Shown here: one piece after another, positions 1-7,376 of the stretch
Layout of the letters: each line of letters opens with the position of its first letter
Position numbering within the stretch: position 1 is the first letter of the stretch
From: a virus
DNA length: 64,000 bases
IMG/VR virus record: IMGVR_UViG_3300009183_000002
Span: 18,434 to 82,433 of that record
Reading direction: 5' to 3' (one strand)
Made by a program: the position numbers and the translations under genes
The notes under the pieces: generated by a model
The model's input: only the letters and a program-made list of their open reading frames with translations
Told to the model about the DNA's origin: nothing
Database searches by the model: none

Positions 1-1401
1 CGTAGTCACGTTCAACGTGGTGCCACTGATTGTTGTACCAGTGACTGAAGTAAACCCTGCGGCTCCACCTGTAAGAGTTGTGAATTGAGCCGTATTACCG
101 GTAATGGTTGCACCACTGATACTGGTAACAAAGACCGCTGCGATACCGGTTAAGTTACTAAATAATCCCGTATTACCTGTAACAGTTAAACCTGAGACAA
201 CAGTTGTGAAAGTACCAGTACCACCAGTAACTGTTGTAGCAAGAACCGTATTACCGGTAACGGTCGCACCACTGACACTAGTTGTAAAAACACCAGTTTC
301 TCCCGTTACGGTGGTAAACCTACCTGTATTTCCTGTGACTACAACACCAGAAACAACATCAGTAAAGACGCCGGAAACACCAGTAACAGATGCAAGTTTT
401 ACAATGTTTCCAGTGATTGTGGTACCAGACAGGGCTGTGTAAACACCAGAAACACCTGTGATATTACTAAATAATCCAATGTTTCCCGTAATGGTTGCAC
501 CAGAGATAAGCTGTGTGTAGATACCAGAGAGTGCAGTTACTCCTCCAAAAGAACCCGAATCACCGGTAATTGTTGCACCAGATACCCTTGTGGTGAATGT
601 ACCGGAAACACCTGTGACGTTAGAAGCCCTTATGGTGTCACCACTGATAATTGCACCACTTAAAGATGTAGTAAATATGCCGCTAACACCTGTAACACTA
701 GTTGCGCGAACCGTTGTTCCAGTAATTGTGGTACCTGAGAACGTACCCGTGGCAGTAACAGTGGATGCAAACTGAGCAGCACCAGAAACAACCAGTCCGC
801 TTTCAACGGTTAGGTTGCCGCTAACAACAAGAACAGGAGTGGCGAGTGTTGCAAAAACACCTGAGGTTGCACTAACGGTTGTGCCGGTGATTGTTACACC
901 ACTTAACGTATTAAAAACACCTGATGTACCAGAGATATTGTTTCCAGTAATTGTTGCACCGCTTAGGCGGGTAGAAAAATTACCGGTGATTGCATTGACG
1001 GTTGTACCTGTAAAAGTCGTAGCCGTAACCGTTACACCATTGATGGCGTTACCTTGTATGGTATTGCCCGTAATTACGAGACCACTAAGGGTTCCGCTGA
1101 CAGTTGCATTGTTCTGAACAATTAAACCACTGACAGATGCCTGGTTGCTTACGGTTAAACCGGAGGTTGTTGTTAAGCCTGAAACACTAAGATTTCCACT
1201 GATTGATGTATTACCACTGATGGTTCCCCCCGTGCGGGGAAGGTAGTAAATATTAAGATATTCTTTAGTTCCTGAAATGGTAATCTTTTTATTTTTTAAC
1301 GCCGGGTCAACCTCAAAAACATGCACAATAGTAAAAAGATCCTGCTCGGCAACGTCAATGCCAGCAAGTTCTTGTAAATCGCTAATGCGCCGGTTGGCCA
1401 T
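1..1401 (-). CDS. Repeat-rich tail-fibre-like structural protein, C-terminus cut by window edge
   Basis: The frame is open from an ATG at 1401 to the left edge, giving 467 residues without a stop. The N-terminus reads MANRRISDLQELAGIDVAEQ, the opening I know from cyanophage structural proteins. From about residue 55 it becomes a degenerate repeat of roughly 20-24 residues with the core SGATITGN..F..VTGVSGVFT, typical of extended beta-helical phage fibres. Role inferred: tail fibre or adhesin shaft. The long open frames on the opposite strand here, rich in Val, Pro and Thr, are by-products of the repeat. The receptor-binding end lies outside the window. Confidence 0.85.
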   Translation of the reverse strand, partial: MANRRISDLQELAGIDVAEQDLFTIVHVFEVDPALKNKKITISGTKEYLNIYYLPRTGGTISGNTSISGNLSVSGLTTTSGLTVSNQASVSGLIVQNNATVSGTLSGLVITGNTIQGNAINGVTVTATTFTGTTVNAITGNFSTRLSGATITGNNISGTSGVFNTLSGVTITGTTVSATSGVFATLATPVLVVSGNLTVESGLVVSGAAQFASTVTATGTFSGTTITGTTVRATSVTGVSGIFTTSLSGAIISGDTIRASNVTGVSGTFTTRVSGATITGDSGSFGGVTALSGIYTQLISGATITGNIGLFSNITGVSGVYTALSGTTITGNIVKLASVTGVSGVFTDVVSGVVVTGNTGRFTTVTGETGVFTTSVSGATVTGNTVLATTVTGGTGTFTTVVSGLTVTGNTGLFSNLTGIAAVFVTSISGATITGNTAQFTTLTGGAAGFTSVTGTTISGTTLNVTT

Positions 1402-1457
1402 TTATTTGTTTACGCGCAGGTACCCTTACTCAAATTATAATGCGCCCGTATCCAGGT

Positions 1458-1793
1458 CTACTTGATTTTAACTTCAATACGGGGTAAAGTCGTGGAGGCT
1501 AAATCCCAAGCAACTTGACCTGCTGTAACAAGACCACAAGCCATCACAAGAACAAGAATAAGTTCAGCAACTGTCAAATTGCGACGAACGTAAACGACTT
1601 GTGGTTTTGTAGCCGTCACTGGAAACCCTTGGCTTTGTGGAGGTTGCTGCTGAGCAAAGGCTTGTTGAATCGCCATCTCCCTAGCACGTGCCTTCATCTC
1701 TGCCAACTGCTCTGGCGTGATCTGTACAGGGGTAGGTGCAGCTGGTTGGCTGGGGGGTACTTGGTCTTCCATGTAAGCAACTTGTTTTCCCAT
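1458..1793 (-). CDS. Small membrane protein
   Basis: This 111-residue protein has a Pro/Gln-rich N-terminal half and a central helix (ITPEQLAEMKARAREMAIQQ). One strongly hydrophobic segment lies near the C-terminus (about residues 72-95, LTVAELILVLVMACGLV), so it is probably a single-pass membrane protein. It lies just upstream of the fibre gene on the same strand. Holin-like or virion-associated roles are possible but nothing specific is visible. Confidence 0.7.
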   Translation of the reverse strand: MGKQVAYMEDQVPPSQPAAPTPVQITPEQLAEMKARAREMAIQQAFAQQQPPQSQGFPVTATKPQVVYVRRNLTVAELILVLVMACGLVTAGQVAWDLASTTLPRIEVKIK

Positions 1794-1822
1794 ACATTAG
1801 CATCTAACAAACAGGTGTTGTT

Positions 1823-2239
1823 ATGAATTACGGATTAAGGAAAGGACTGGAAGATATCGCATGGGAGCTAAAAGGTATTAGGAATATCTTGGGTTCCATG
1901 TGGCACAGCCGTTACCAAGATGGTGAGACAGACGTTTTAAATCCGGAGGCTTTTGCCGATGAGTACATCTCGACAGAAGAATGTGCACGTCGCCTAAGTG
2001 TCTCTGATCAAACACTGCGTAATTGGATGGCTATGGGTCGAAAGAATCCAGAAAAAGGCTGGGTTGAAGGCATTCACTATGTCAATGCATCCCCAGATCC
2101 CAACCGTAAAGCAATCATCCGGGTGCCTTGGAATCACTTGATACGTTCTTTTGCTAAAAATCGTGATCTTGATGCGCAAGACTACCGGAAAAAAACATCG
2201 CCCATGTATGTGTCCACAGGTTTTGACAGGTTGGAGTGA
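1823..2239 (+). CDS. HTH (MerR/excisionase-like) DNA-binding protein
   Basis: This 138-residue protein has a central winged-HTH-like stretch: YISTEECARRLSVSDQTLRN, then WMAMG and a basic segment RKAIIRVPWNHLIRSF. This is the MerR/excisionase layout, with HTH followed by a 'wing' that ends in a conserved basic/aromatic strand. The smaller protein at 10588 has the same plan. It starts the plus-strand operon 1823-4288 and is divergent from the gene at 1793; the 29-nt gap must hold the control region. A regulatory role is inferred. Confidence 0.75.
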   Translation: MNYGLRKGLEDIAWELKGIRNILGSMWHSRYQDGETDVLNPEAFADEYISTEECARRLSVSDQTLRNWMAMGRKNPEKGWVEGIHYVNASPDPNRKAIIRVPWNHLIRSFAKNRDLDAQDYRKKTSPMYVSTGFDRLE

Positions 2240-2697
2240 TGGCACATCGTTTTAAAAATGTAACAATCGATCTTGTTACCATTGAAAATCATGAAGACCT
2301 ACTTCCTGAATCATTGATTCGACAAGTAGCAGACTTCTTACCTCCGGGGGGTTCATTTGATGATGTGTGCTTGCGTCGATACTTAGAAAACCTGCTTAAC
2401 TACGAAGAGGAAGATGCCAACTCAGGCATGACCTTGGCAAATAGGTTACGCATTGCTTTTAAAGATATGACCCCAGACACAATCTGTGGTAAATTTCCGC
2501 AAGCTGAATTACCACTAAAACGACGTCTTCGTTGCGTAGCCGAATACCTGATCCGGTCTGGAGAATTTGATAAGGTAAGAGATGAAAACGGCAAGCTCGT
2601 TAAAAAACGCGGCATCTTGGGCAAGATGGTTGTCTTGTACCAGCCGATGCCTAAACTTCTAGATTCACTTACACGCCAAGGGCTCTTAACACCATGA
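2239..2697 (+). CDS. Conserved phage protein of unknown function
   Basis: 152 residues. I chose the ATG at 2239, which overlaps the upstream TGA (TGATG); an in-frame GTG sits one codon earlier. The protein is helical, with a basic C-terminal half (PLKRRLRCVAEYLIRSGEFDKVRDENGKLVKKRG split by normal loops) that could form a winged helix. It is translationally coupled on both sides. I do not recognise the family. Confidence 0.7.
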   Translation: MAHRFKNVTIDLVTIENHEDLLPESLIRQVADFLPPGGSFDDVCLRRYLENLLNYEEEDANSGMTLANRLRIAFKDMTPDTICGKFPQAELPLKRRLRCVAEYLIRSGEFDKVRDENGKLVKKRGILGKMVVLYQPMPKLLDSLTRQGLLTP

Positions 2698-3080
2698 ACC
2701 GTAGAGAACAATTAATTGCTTCTGTGATTGGTCCAGAGATGGACGAAAAAAAAGCACGGATGCTTGATGTCACTATCAAGTTAATTCTTGGTGATATGGG
2801 AGAGCAGTACTGCCAAATGTGGGAACACGAAGGGCCTGGCGTCATGGTATTTCAACCTGACAGTAGTGAACGCTCCATGTTTTTCTTGACACTTAAAGAA
2901 ATACACGCTGCACAAGAAGAGTGTGAGCGATCAAATGACGGTGATATGGCCGAGACGTTCCGGCGTATCCTTGGTGCAGCACAGAAGATTGATCCCTTAG
3001 AAAAAGCTGGGTACATCATCAATGATGGCCAGGGTATTCGCTATCTGGAAATAGACTATAACAATATATCTGAAAAGTAG
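2694..3080 (+). CDS. Hypothetical protein
   Basis: 128 residues, starting at an ATG that overlaps the previous stop by four bases (ATGA). It is acidic and helical with no recognisable motif. It sits between the HTH-containing genes and the methyltransferase-like gene in one tightly packed operon, which supports that it is real. Confidence 0.65.
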   Translation: MNRREQLIASVIGPEMDEKKARMLDVTIKLILGDMGEQYCQMWEHEGPGVMVFQPDSSERSMFFLTLKEIHAAQEECERSNDGDMAETFRRILGAAQKIDPLEKAGYIINDGQGIRYLEIDYNNISEK

Positions 3081-3667
3081 TGGGCTTACAAGATATTCAC
3101 AAACGCTCTGAAGATCTTGAGCTAATTACCAATTATGATCTGGTAGCTTCAGCTCATGCTCTTCTAGAAGGAATCGACTTAGATGTTGCTAGTTCCAAGA
3201 CGGCAAATCAGTTTGTCGAAGCAAAGAATTATTTCACACCTTCGGATGATGGATTGAACTGTCAACAGTGGTTTGGTAGTGCATATTTGTTTCCACCCAG
3301 GGGTGCTTACTTCTGGGATAAAAAAAACGACAAGTGGAAGATGACACGGGCTTCGTCACCCACCTTGACATCTTCACATGCCGTATGGTTCCGCAAGATG
3401 TATCGTACGTGGCTATCCAGGGAAATTGATCAAGGTCTTTATTTTACCAATTGTCCGGACATGATTCGGTACGAGCAAAAAATCTTTGATTTTCCTGTCT
3501 GCATCTTAAAAACTCCACCCTTATTAAGAAAAAACACAAGCGAAGGCATTGGACAACATAAGACGTGTACTTCATTTTTGGTTTATTTGCCACCAATGGA
3601 TGATCCAACTACTGCCACTGAACGGTTTGTGGATATTTACAGCGAAAAGGGTCGAATTCTCTGCTAA
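3080..3667 (+). CDS. Dam-like (phage N6-adenine methyltransferase family) protein with degraded catalytic motif
   Basis: 195 residues from a GTG that overlaps the upstream TAG by one base. The N-terminus follows the phage Dam family (DNA N-6-adenine-methyltransferase) closely: YDLVASAHALLEGIDLDVAS, then F.EAKNYFTP.DDGL and a W.G.(A/V)YLFPP segment. In active members this last block is NPPY; here it reads FPPR, so the amino-acceptor motif is altered. The C-terminal half keeps the aromatic strands seen in the family. It may be inactive, or act as a DNA-binding or host-mimic protein. It lies next to dcd in a nucleotide/DNA-modification cluster. Confidence 0.65.
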   Translation: MGLQDIHKRSEDLELITNYDLVASAHALLEGIDLDVASSKTANQFVEAKNYFTPSDDGLNCQQWFGSAYLFPPRGAYFWDKKNDKWKMTRASSPTLTSSHAVWFRKMYRTWLSREIDQGLYFTNCPDMIRYEQKIFDFPVCILKTPPLLRKNTSEGIGQHKTCTSFLVYLPPMDDPTTATERFVDIYSEKGRILC

Positions 3668-3700
3668 GTTTTGTAGACTAAAAGACGTTTCAACGCAGCC

Positions 3701-4288
3701 ATGAGCATCCTGGCAGATTGGGAAATCAAGTACTTGGCCCAAAACAAGGAGATGATTGCTCCGTTCAAGGACCATCTTGTCAGTCAACGAGGTGAGCAAC
3801 GTATCTTAAGTTATGGGCTCAGTTCCTATGGCTATGATATTCGCTTATCCCCTAAACAATGTTTAATCTTTGGTCGCATCCAGGCTGGAGAATGTGATCC
3901 AAAAGAATTCAATCCTGAAATTCTTTGTGAATCAGAATTATTAAAAGATGAGAAAGGCCAATATTTTATGCTGCCTCCTTATGGTTATTGTTTAGGTGTT
4001 GCTCAGGAACGTCTTAAACTTCCACGGGATGTAACCGTTGTTGCAGTTGGTAAATCTACATATGCCCGGTCGGGGATCCTGGTTAACATTACCCCTGCAG
4101 AATCTGGGTGGGAAGGTTATCTAACTTTGGAAATCAGTAACTGCACCGGTTTATTTAATCGGATTTACGCTGATGAAGGTATTACGCAATTGTTGTTCTA
4201 TCGAGGCAATCCTTGTGAGGTTACTTACCAAGACCGTAAAGGTAAGTATCAAGATCAGCCAAATAACATAGTATTTTCGCAGGTATAA
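3701..4288 (+). CDS. dcd: dCTP deaminase
   Basis: 195 residues, the usual Dcd length. It has the dUTPase/Dcd-superfamily motifs in order: SYGLSSYGYDIRLS near residues 37-50, GKSTYARSGI at 117-126, and PAESGWEGYLTLEISN at 132-147, where Glu138 aligns with the catalytic glutamate, followed by DEGITQLLFYRG. The reaction is dCTP to dUTP (or dUMP in bifunctional forms), feeding dTTP synthesis during phage DNA replication. It follows the methyltransferase-like gene with a 33-nt gap. Confidence 0.93.
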   Translation: MSILADWEIKYLAQNKEMIAPFKDHLVSQRGEQRILSYGLSSYGYDIRLSPKQCLIFGRIQAGECDPKEFNPEILCESELLKDEKGQYFMLPPYGYCLGVAQERLKLPRDVTVVAVGKSTYARSGILVNITPAESGWEGYLTLEISNCTGLFNRIYADEGITQLLFYRGNPCEVTYQDRKGKYQDQPNNIVFSQV

Positions 4289-4294
4289 ACTGAA

Positions 4295-4669
4295 TCAAAC
4301 AAACGCTTTGCCAAATTGGGCGTCTGGTTTATCAGCATAGTTTGTACTACCAGCTCGCCCAATTTTGTCACCCATACTAGGCAACGCACTACCAGCAATT
4401 GAAAGTTCAGTTCTTGGTGTTTTACCGTTGACAGTCGGCTCTGCAATTAAAGAACGCTTTTTGTATTCACCTGCACTCTTGGCAGCACGCATGAATTTTC
4501 CAATGCGATCTTGATTGTTATTTATTGCTTCAACTGCGCCCCGTTCTTCTGGAGCTACGCGCCGCATATCTGTGTCATACGCTTGTTCCGGATGTAAGTC
4601 CGAACTTTCAGCCGCAGATGTACCTGAGTCGTTACGCGGATCGTAAAGAGCGTCAAAGAATTTTGCCAT
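4295..4669 (-). CDS. Hypothetical protein
   Basis: 124 residues from the ATG at 4669 (MAKFFDALYDPRNDSG). A start 27 nt further upstream is possible but less typical. Basic and charged, with no TM segment and no recognisable domain; similar N-termini occur in small virion proteins near structural genes. It is convergent with dcd, six bases apart, with no visible terminator between them. Confidence 0.6.
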   Translation of the reverse strand: MAKFFDALYDPRNDSGTSAAESSDLHPEQAYDTDMRRVAPEERGAVEAINNNQDRIGKFMRAAKSAGEYKKRSLIAEPTVNGKTPRTELSIAGSALPSMGDKIGRAGSTNYADKPDAQFGKAFV

Positions 4670-4707
4670 AGTATTATTGTAAAAGGAATAAATCAAGCTA
4701 GAGAAAA

Positions 4708-5082
4708 ATGATGCACGGCGCTGCTGGCTTCTTAGATAGCTTCGTTCAAGACGAAGTTAAATGCCGTTGTCTTGATGAAGAAGATTTTGGTCAACCCATC
4801 GATAACGAAGAAAATGATGTACCCTTGTATGACATGTACAACAGGGGTTTAGCAGCATGCGAACAGGGAATGGAACGGACGAATCTGGGGCTGGAAGGGA
4901 ATCCAGCGTTGCAGGGCCAAAGGCCGGGAATGACTGGGTATATTCCTTCGATGGAGGAAGCACTGGAACAGTATCCGGGATCTTCACCCAAACCCAAGGC
5001 GTTAATGATTGCACTACCTTCGGCGGACAAGATGGAGCAGGAACAACTGCTGTCACAAAAACGCCGTGGTTTGAGCCGGTAG
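4708..5082 (+). CDS. Hypothetical protein, possible 5' part of a frameshifted DUF3310 gene
   Basis: 124 residues with a normal-looking composition to its end (MHGAAGFLDSFVQDEVKCRC at the start). The last 226 nt overlap the next frame, which encodes the DUF3310 domain. In that overlap this frame looks like real protein while the other frame looks like a shadow, until about 5060, where the other frame becomes convincing. A tract with five consecutive A residues (codons CAA AAA C, near 5056-5064) lies 5' of this stop and could allow a -1 slip that fuses the two. Confidence 0.6.
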   Translation: MMHGAAGFLDSFVQDEVKCRCLDEEDFGQPIDNEENDVPLYDMYNRGLAACEQGMERTNLGLEGNPALQGQRPGMTGYIPSMEEALEQYPGSSPKPKALMIALPSADKMEQEQLLSQKRRGLSR

Positions 5083-5402
5083 AAGACAACGGTTGTAAAG
5101 ATGGGGTTTGTCCAGTTCCATGGGCAACAACAAAGGCTGAAGTCAAGACCCTTCCATGGATAACAACACCTTCACGTCCCGAGCTACAACCTGATCTAGT
5201 TAATCATCCGCCGCATTACACCGACGGATCAATCGAATGCATCGACGCAATTGAAGCGCAGCTGACACCAGAAGAGTACCGAGGTTATCTAAAAGGGAGT
5301 ATCGCCAAGTACGGCTGGCGTGAGCGCCATAAAGGCGGGACAGAATCACTGAGGAAGGCACGTTTTTATTTAAACCGTCTGATAGAGTTTGACGAAAATT
5401 AA
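4857..5402 (+). CDS. DUF3310 (SaV-like) protein; 5' end uncertain
   Basis: The C-terminal 70 residues are a clear DUF3310 domain: VNHPPHYTDGSIECIDAIEA, then KGSIAKYGWRERHKGG and the closing ARFYLNRLIEF. This is a common phage domain, often labelled nucleotide kinase-like without firm biochemistry. The N-terminal 65 residues in this frame are low-complexity Gly/Ser/Thr and look like an out-of-frame reading of the gene at 4708. The real protein may start by -1 frameshift from that gene. Coordinates given are the longest ATG frame. Confidence 0.7.
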   Translation: MRTGNGTDESGAGRESSVAGPKAGNDWVYSFDGGSTGTVSGIFTQTQGVNDCTTFGGQDGAGTTAVTKTPWFEPVEDNGCKDGVCPVPWATTKAEVKTLPWITTPSRPELQPDLVNHPPHYTDGSIECIDAIEAQLTPEEYRGYLKGSIAKYGWRERHKGGTESLRKARFYLNRLIEFDEN

Positions 5403-5704
5403 AAAGGAAGAGCTTCTTCCTCATCATCATCCTCATCTTCATCTCCTATGCAGCTGGCGACCAATTCAGCCAGCTCTAGGTCAGTGGGGATGTCAAAATC
5501 AATCTCGATATTCTCATCGGCCATCAACGATTTAACGGCATACCACTCCATCAATCGCTGGTGGTACAGGTTAAGGAGTGCGGAATAGAGCTGGTCCCAG
5601 GTCATCTCCTGTGCTTGCAACTCAGCTTTACGCATAGAAAACTGCAGCTCCAAGGGAAGCTCAAACTCCCGTGGTTCAACCGAACGTTCCATTCCGCTCT
5701 GCAT
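5399..5704 (-). CDS. nblA: NblA/Ycf18-like phycobilisome degradation protein with acidic tail
   Basis: 101 residues. The core aligns with NblA: FELPLELQFSMRKAELQAQE, then MTWDQLYSALLNLYHQRLM and a following helix, matching the two-helix layout (F.L..E.QF.L.......M....L...L..L..Q.M) of this 50-60 residue family. NblA directs phycobilisomes to proteolysis, and phage copies are thought to free amino acids or reshape light harvesting. Unlike the short cellular form it has an extra tail ending in about ten Asp/Glu residues. This gene is the best single clue to a phycobilisome-containing host. Alternative: a helical phage protein with chance resemblance. Confidence 0.7.
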   Translation of the reverse strand: MQSGMERSVEPREFELPLELQFSMRKAELQAQEMTWDQLYSALLNLYHQRLMEWYAVKSLMADENIEIDFDIPTDLELAELVASCIGDEDEDDDEEEALPF

Positions 5705-5728
5705 GTCTTCAGTGCAACTATTCTAATC

Positions 5729-6388
5729 CTAGCTGTTAAAGATGCCTGTCAATTCTTCTTGGGTGTAATCATCCCAAGAGGTATCGTCAATCTTAAATTC
5801 GTTAGCAAACTCTGACAGTACATAAGGACTAACGCGTTCTTCTAGGTGGCGAATTGCTTTGACTTGACGAGCTGAGGCTTCATAATTCCGAAACGCTCGC
5901 AATAAAATTTCAGTTGTGCCCCAGGGGATGGCCTCTGTTTCCTGAAGAAACAACGCTGCTTCTTCCTTGCGTCTTTCCAGAAGACCCCCAATTACCTGAT
6001 GCTCTTCGTCAAAAACCCAACGACCAATCTCTTCTGTTGCCAAACAAAAATCTTCATTCTCAATAGCATCCACAAGATGACTGTAAAGGAATGATTCCCA
6101 TCCAATAGAATGAATAAAAGAAATCAAGGCCTGGCGCATGGAATCATCCAGTCCCAGATTTAATTTATCTAATTGAGTGTCAATGATATTGGTTTCATGA
6201 AACAAGTACTCCAGTGCTTTTTCTTTACTGCAACACTGTCCTTGCTTTACGGGGGCACCGTCAGGATAAAATTGCGTGCCGTATCCAAACGTGTAAGGTT
6301 CTCCGCCAGTTACAGGATCGGCATAGGCTTTTTCATTAAACCCTTCGTATTTACGAATGAGATTAATGGCACATGAAAAATCTGCCAT
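5729..6388 (-). CDS. Lysozyme-like endolysin (GH24)
   Basis: 219 residues from the ATG at 6388; an in-frame ATG eight codons upstream exists. The N-terminus carries the GH24 catalytic region, IRKYEGFNEKAYADP followed by EPYTFGYGT, with Glu15, Asp24 and Thr33 matching the E-D-T triad of T4 lysozyme. It cleaves the N-acetylmuramic acid to N-acetylglucosamine bond of peptidoglycan. There is no signal peptide, so it would need a holin. The C-terminal 70 residues are an extension beyond the usual fold. Confidence 0.85.
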   Translation of the reverse strand: MADFSCAINLIRKYEGFNEKAYADPVTGGEPYTFGYGTQFYPDGAPVKQGQCCSKEKALEYLFHETNIIDTQLDKLNLGLDDSMRQALISFIHSIGWESFLYSHLVDAIENEDFCLATEEIGRWVFDEEHQVIGGLLERRKEEAALFLQETEAIPWGTTEILLRAFRNYEASARQVKAIRHLEERVSPYVLSEFANEFKIDDTSWDDYTQEELTGIFNS

Positions 6389-6423
6389 GGGAGTAACTAC
6401 TGTTACTCTCAATCATACACAAT

Positions 6424-6549
6424 TTATTTACCTTGTCCGCGCATTTTTTTGCGACCATGATTAGGTAATGAGTTTTGACCTTGTCCTTGCCGTGTTTTTT
6501 TCGGCTTGGATTCAATCTTGGTGCTGGAAGTTGTGTTTGCTTTTGCCAT
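6424..6549 (-). CDS. Small basic conserved cyanophage protein
   Basis: 41 residues in a frame with an ATG at 6549. It is very basic, with KKTRQGQGQ in the middle and a GRKKMRGQGK C-terminus. I recognise this composition and motif from short proteins of unknown function that recur in cyanophages. A longer overlapping frame in the same stretch looks like noise. Confidence 0.65.
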   Translation of the reverse strand: MAKANTTSSTKIESKPKKTRQGQGQNSLPNHGRKKMRGQGK

Positions 6550-6576
6550 AGATTCACCAGTTGTGTGTACAAGTTT

Positions 6577-7044
6577 TTACTTGTTCTGACAGTTTACTTG
6601 GTGCGTGACCCAACGGCAGTTCTCTGGGCAGTAATTGCCATAGTTATCGGTACGGTCTAGTTCCAGGGCTTGATCTGCTCTATTTTCTTCCGCCCATTTT
6701 TTAAATGCTGGGTAACTCGCCATCCATTCATCACACACCTGAATTCCTTTGGCTAAATACGATGGATACTTTTTGCAACGACGTTTCATTTTCTGCCATC
6801 TTCCATATAGCCAATGACCTTTGTTGTATTTATTTTTAGCATCTCCGTGGACTGTGTGTATATGTTTTGTAATTTCAGAAACATGCGGATTTTTTACATG
6901 CATTTCAACTGCTGAGCATGAGCGGCAACGCCAGCTACCCTTAGCTCGATTCCATTGATCAATCCTAATTTCTTTTGTTTTTAGCTTGCAAGTCTGGCAG
7001 GTTGCTAAGACGTAATTCCAATTATTCCGTTTAATGTAGTCCAA
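6577..7044 (-). CDS. HNH-like/homing-endonuclease-type protein, Zn-binding N-terminus
   Basis: 155 residues from a TTG. The N-terminus has CQTC and CRSC, a likely zinc ribbon. The middle (LYGRWQKMKRRC, then VCDEWMASYPAFKKWAEE) and the C-terminal ELDRTDNYGNYCPENCRWV are the signature of a widespread phage family often annotated as HNH or homing-endonuclease-like. A paralogue lies at 13488. Its 5' end overlaps the last 40 nt of the gene at 7376, suggesting insertion at that gene's 3' end. Confidence 0.65.
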   Translation of the reverse strand: MDYIKRNNWNYVLATCQTCKLKTKEIRIDQWNRAKGSWRCRSCSAVEMHVKNPHVSEITKHIHTVHGDAKNKYNKGHWLYGRWQKMKRRCKKYPSYLAKGIQVCDEWMASYPAFKKWAEENRADQALELDRTDNYGNYCPENCRWVTHQVNCQNK

Positions 7045-7376
7045 TCAAGGGAAGAAGCAATACTGGATAATCCTACCACAAGTAATACACCCCAGTTGAA
7101 GTTACAGGCCCACCACCCCGGAGTCAGTTTGTCCTTCTTCTCGGAGCAGTTGTGCCTGGCCTTAAAGTTAGCACGTCTTCCCTCATCCTTGTGCGATAGG
7201 TAGTCGTCGTACCCACGCAGTCCAAACCGTACGATGGCTTCCTTCCCGTCCTGGCACGCTTTGACGACGTACTTGTGCTTGTCCCCCTTGGGAGCCCGCT
7301 GAGGCTTGTTACACTCCATCTTATCTTTTTGGAAGCGCTTGGCTGCGGCTGCTGCTTTTTTACGTTTGTCCGCCAT
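7005..7376 (-). CDS. Conserved cyanophage basic protein with Cys/Trp motif
   Basis: 123 residues. The first 95 are highly basic (MADKRKKAAAAAKRFQKDKM) and follow a pattern I know from cyanophages: VKACQDGKEAIVRFG, then RRANFKARHNC and a final GWWAC. After the last Trp the sequence turns hydrophobic (GVLLVVGLSSIASSL) and does not resemble the rest. The C-terminus may have been altered by the HNH-like gene that overlaps it. It starts one base from the stop of the 902-aa gene upstream. Confidence 0.65.
   Translation of the reverse strand: MADKRKKAAAAAKRFQKDKMECNKPQRAPKGDKHKYVVKACQDGKEAIVRFGLRGYDDYLSHKDEGRRANFKARHNCSEKKDKLTPGWWACNFNWGVLLVVGLSSIASSLDWTTLNGIIGITS

Noticed and set aside
104-1117. 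Three plus-strand frames rich in Val, Pro and Thr
   Set aside because: They are the complement of the degenerate Gly/Ser/Thr repeat of the minus-strand fibre gene and start at repeat units.
1415-1440. TATAAT and T4-type late promoter before the fibre gene
   Set aside because: The -10-like TATAAT on the minus strand has no matching -35, and the T4 late pattern TATAAATA is not present.
6363-6572. 69-codon frame near the lysozyme start
   Set aside because: The smaller 41-codon frame in the same place encodes a recognisable conserved peptide, and the longer one does not look like a protein.
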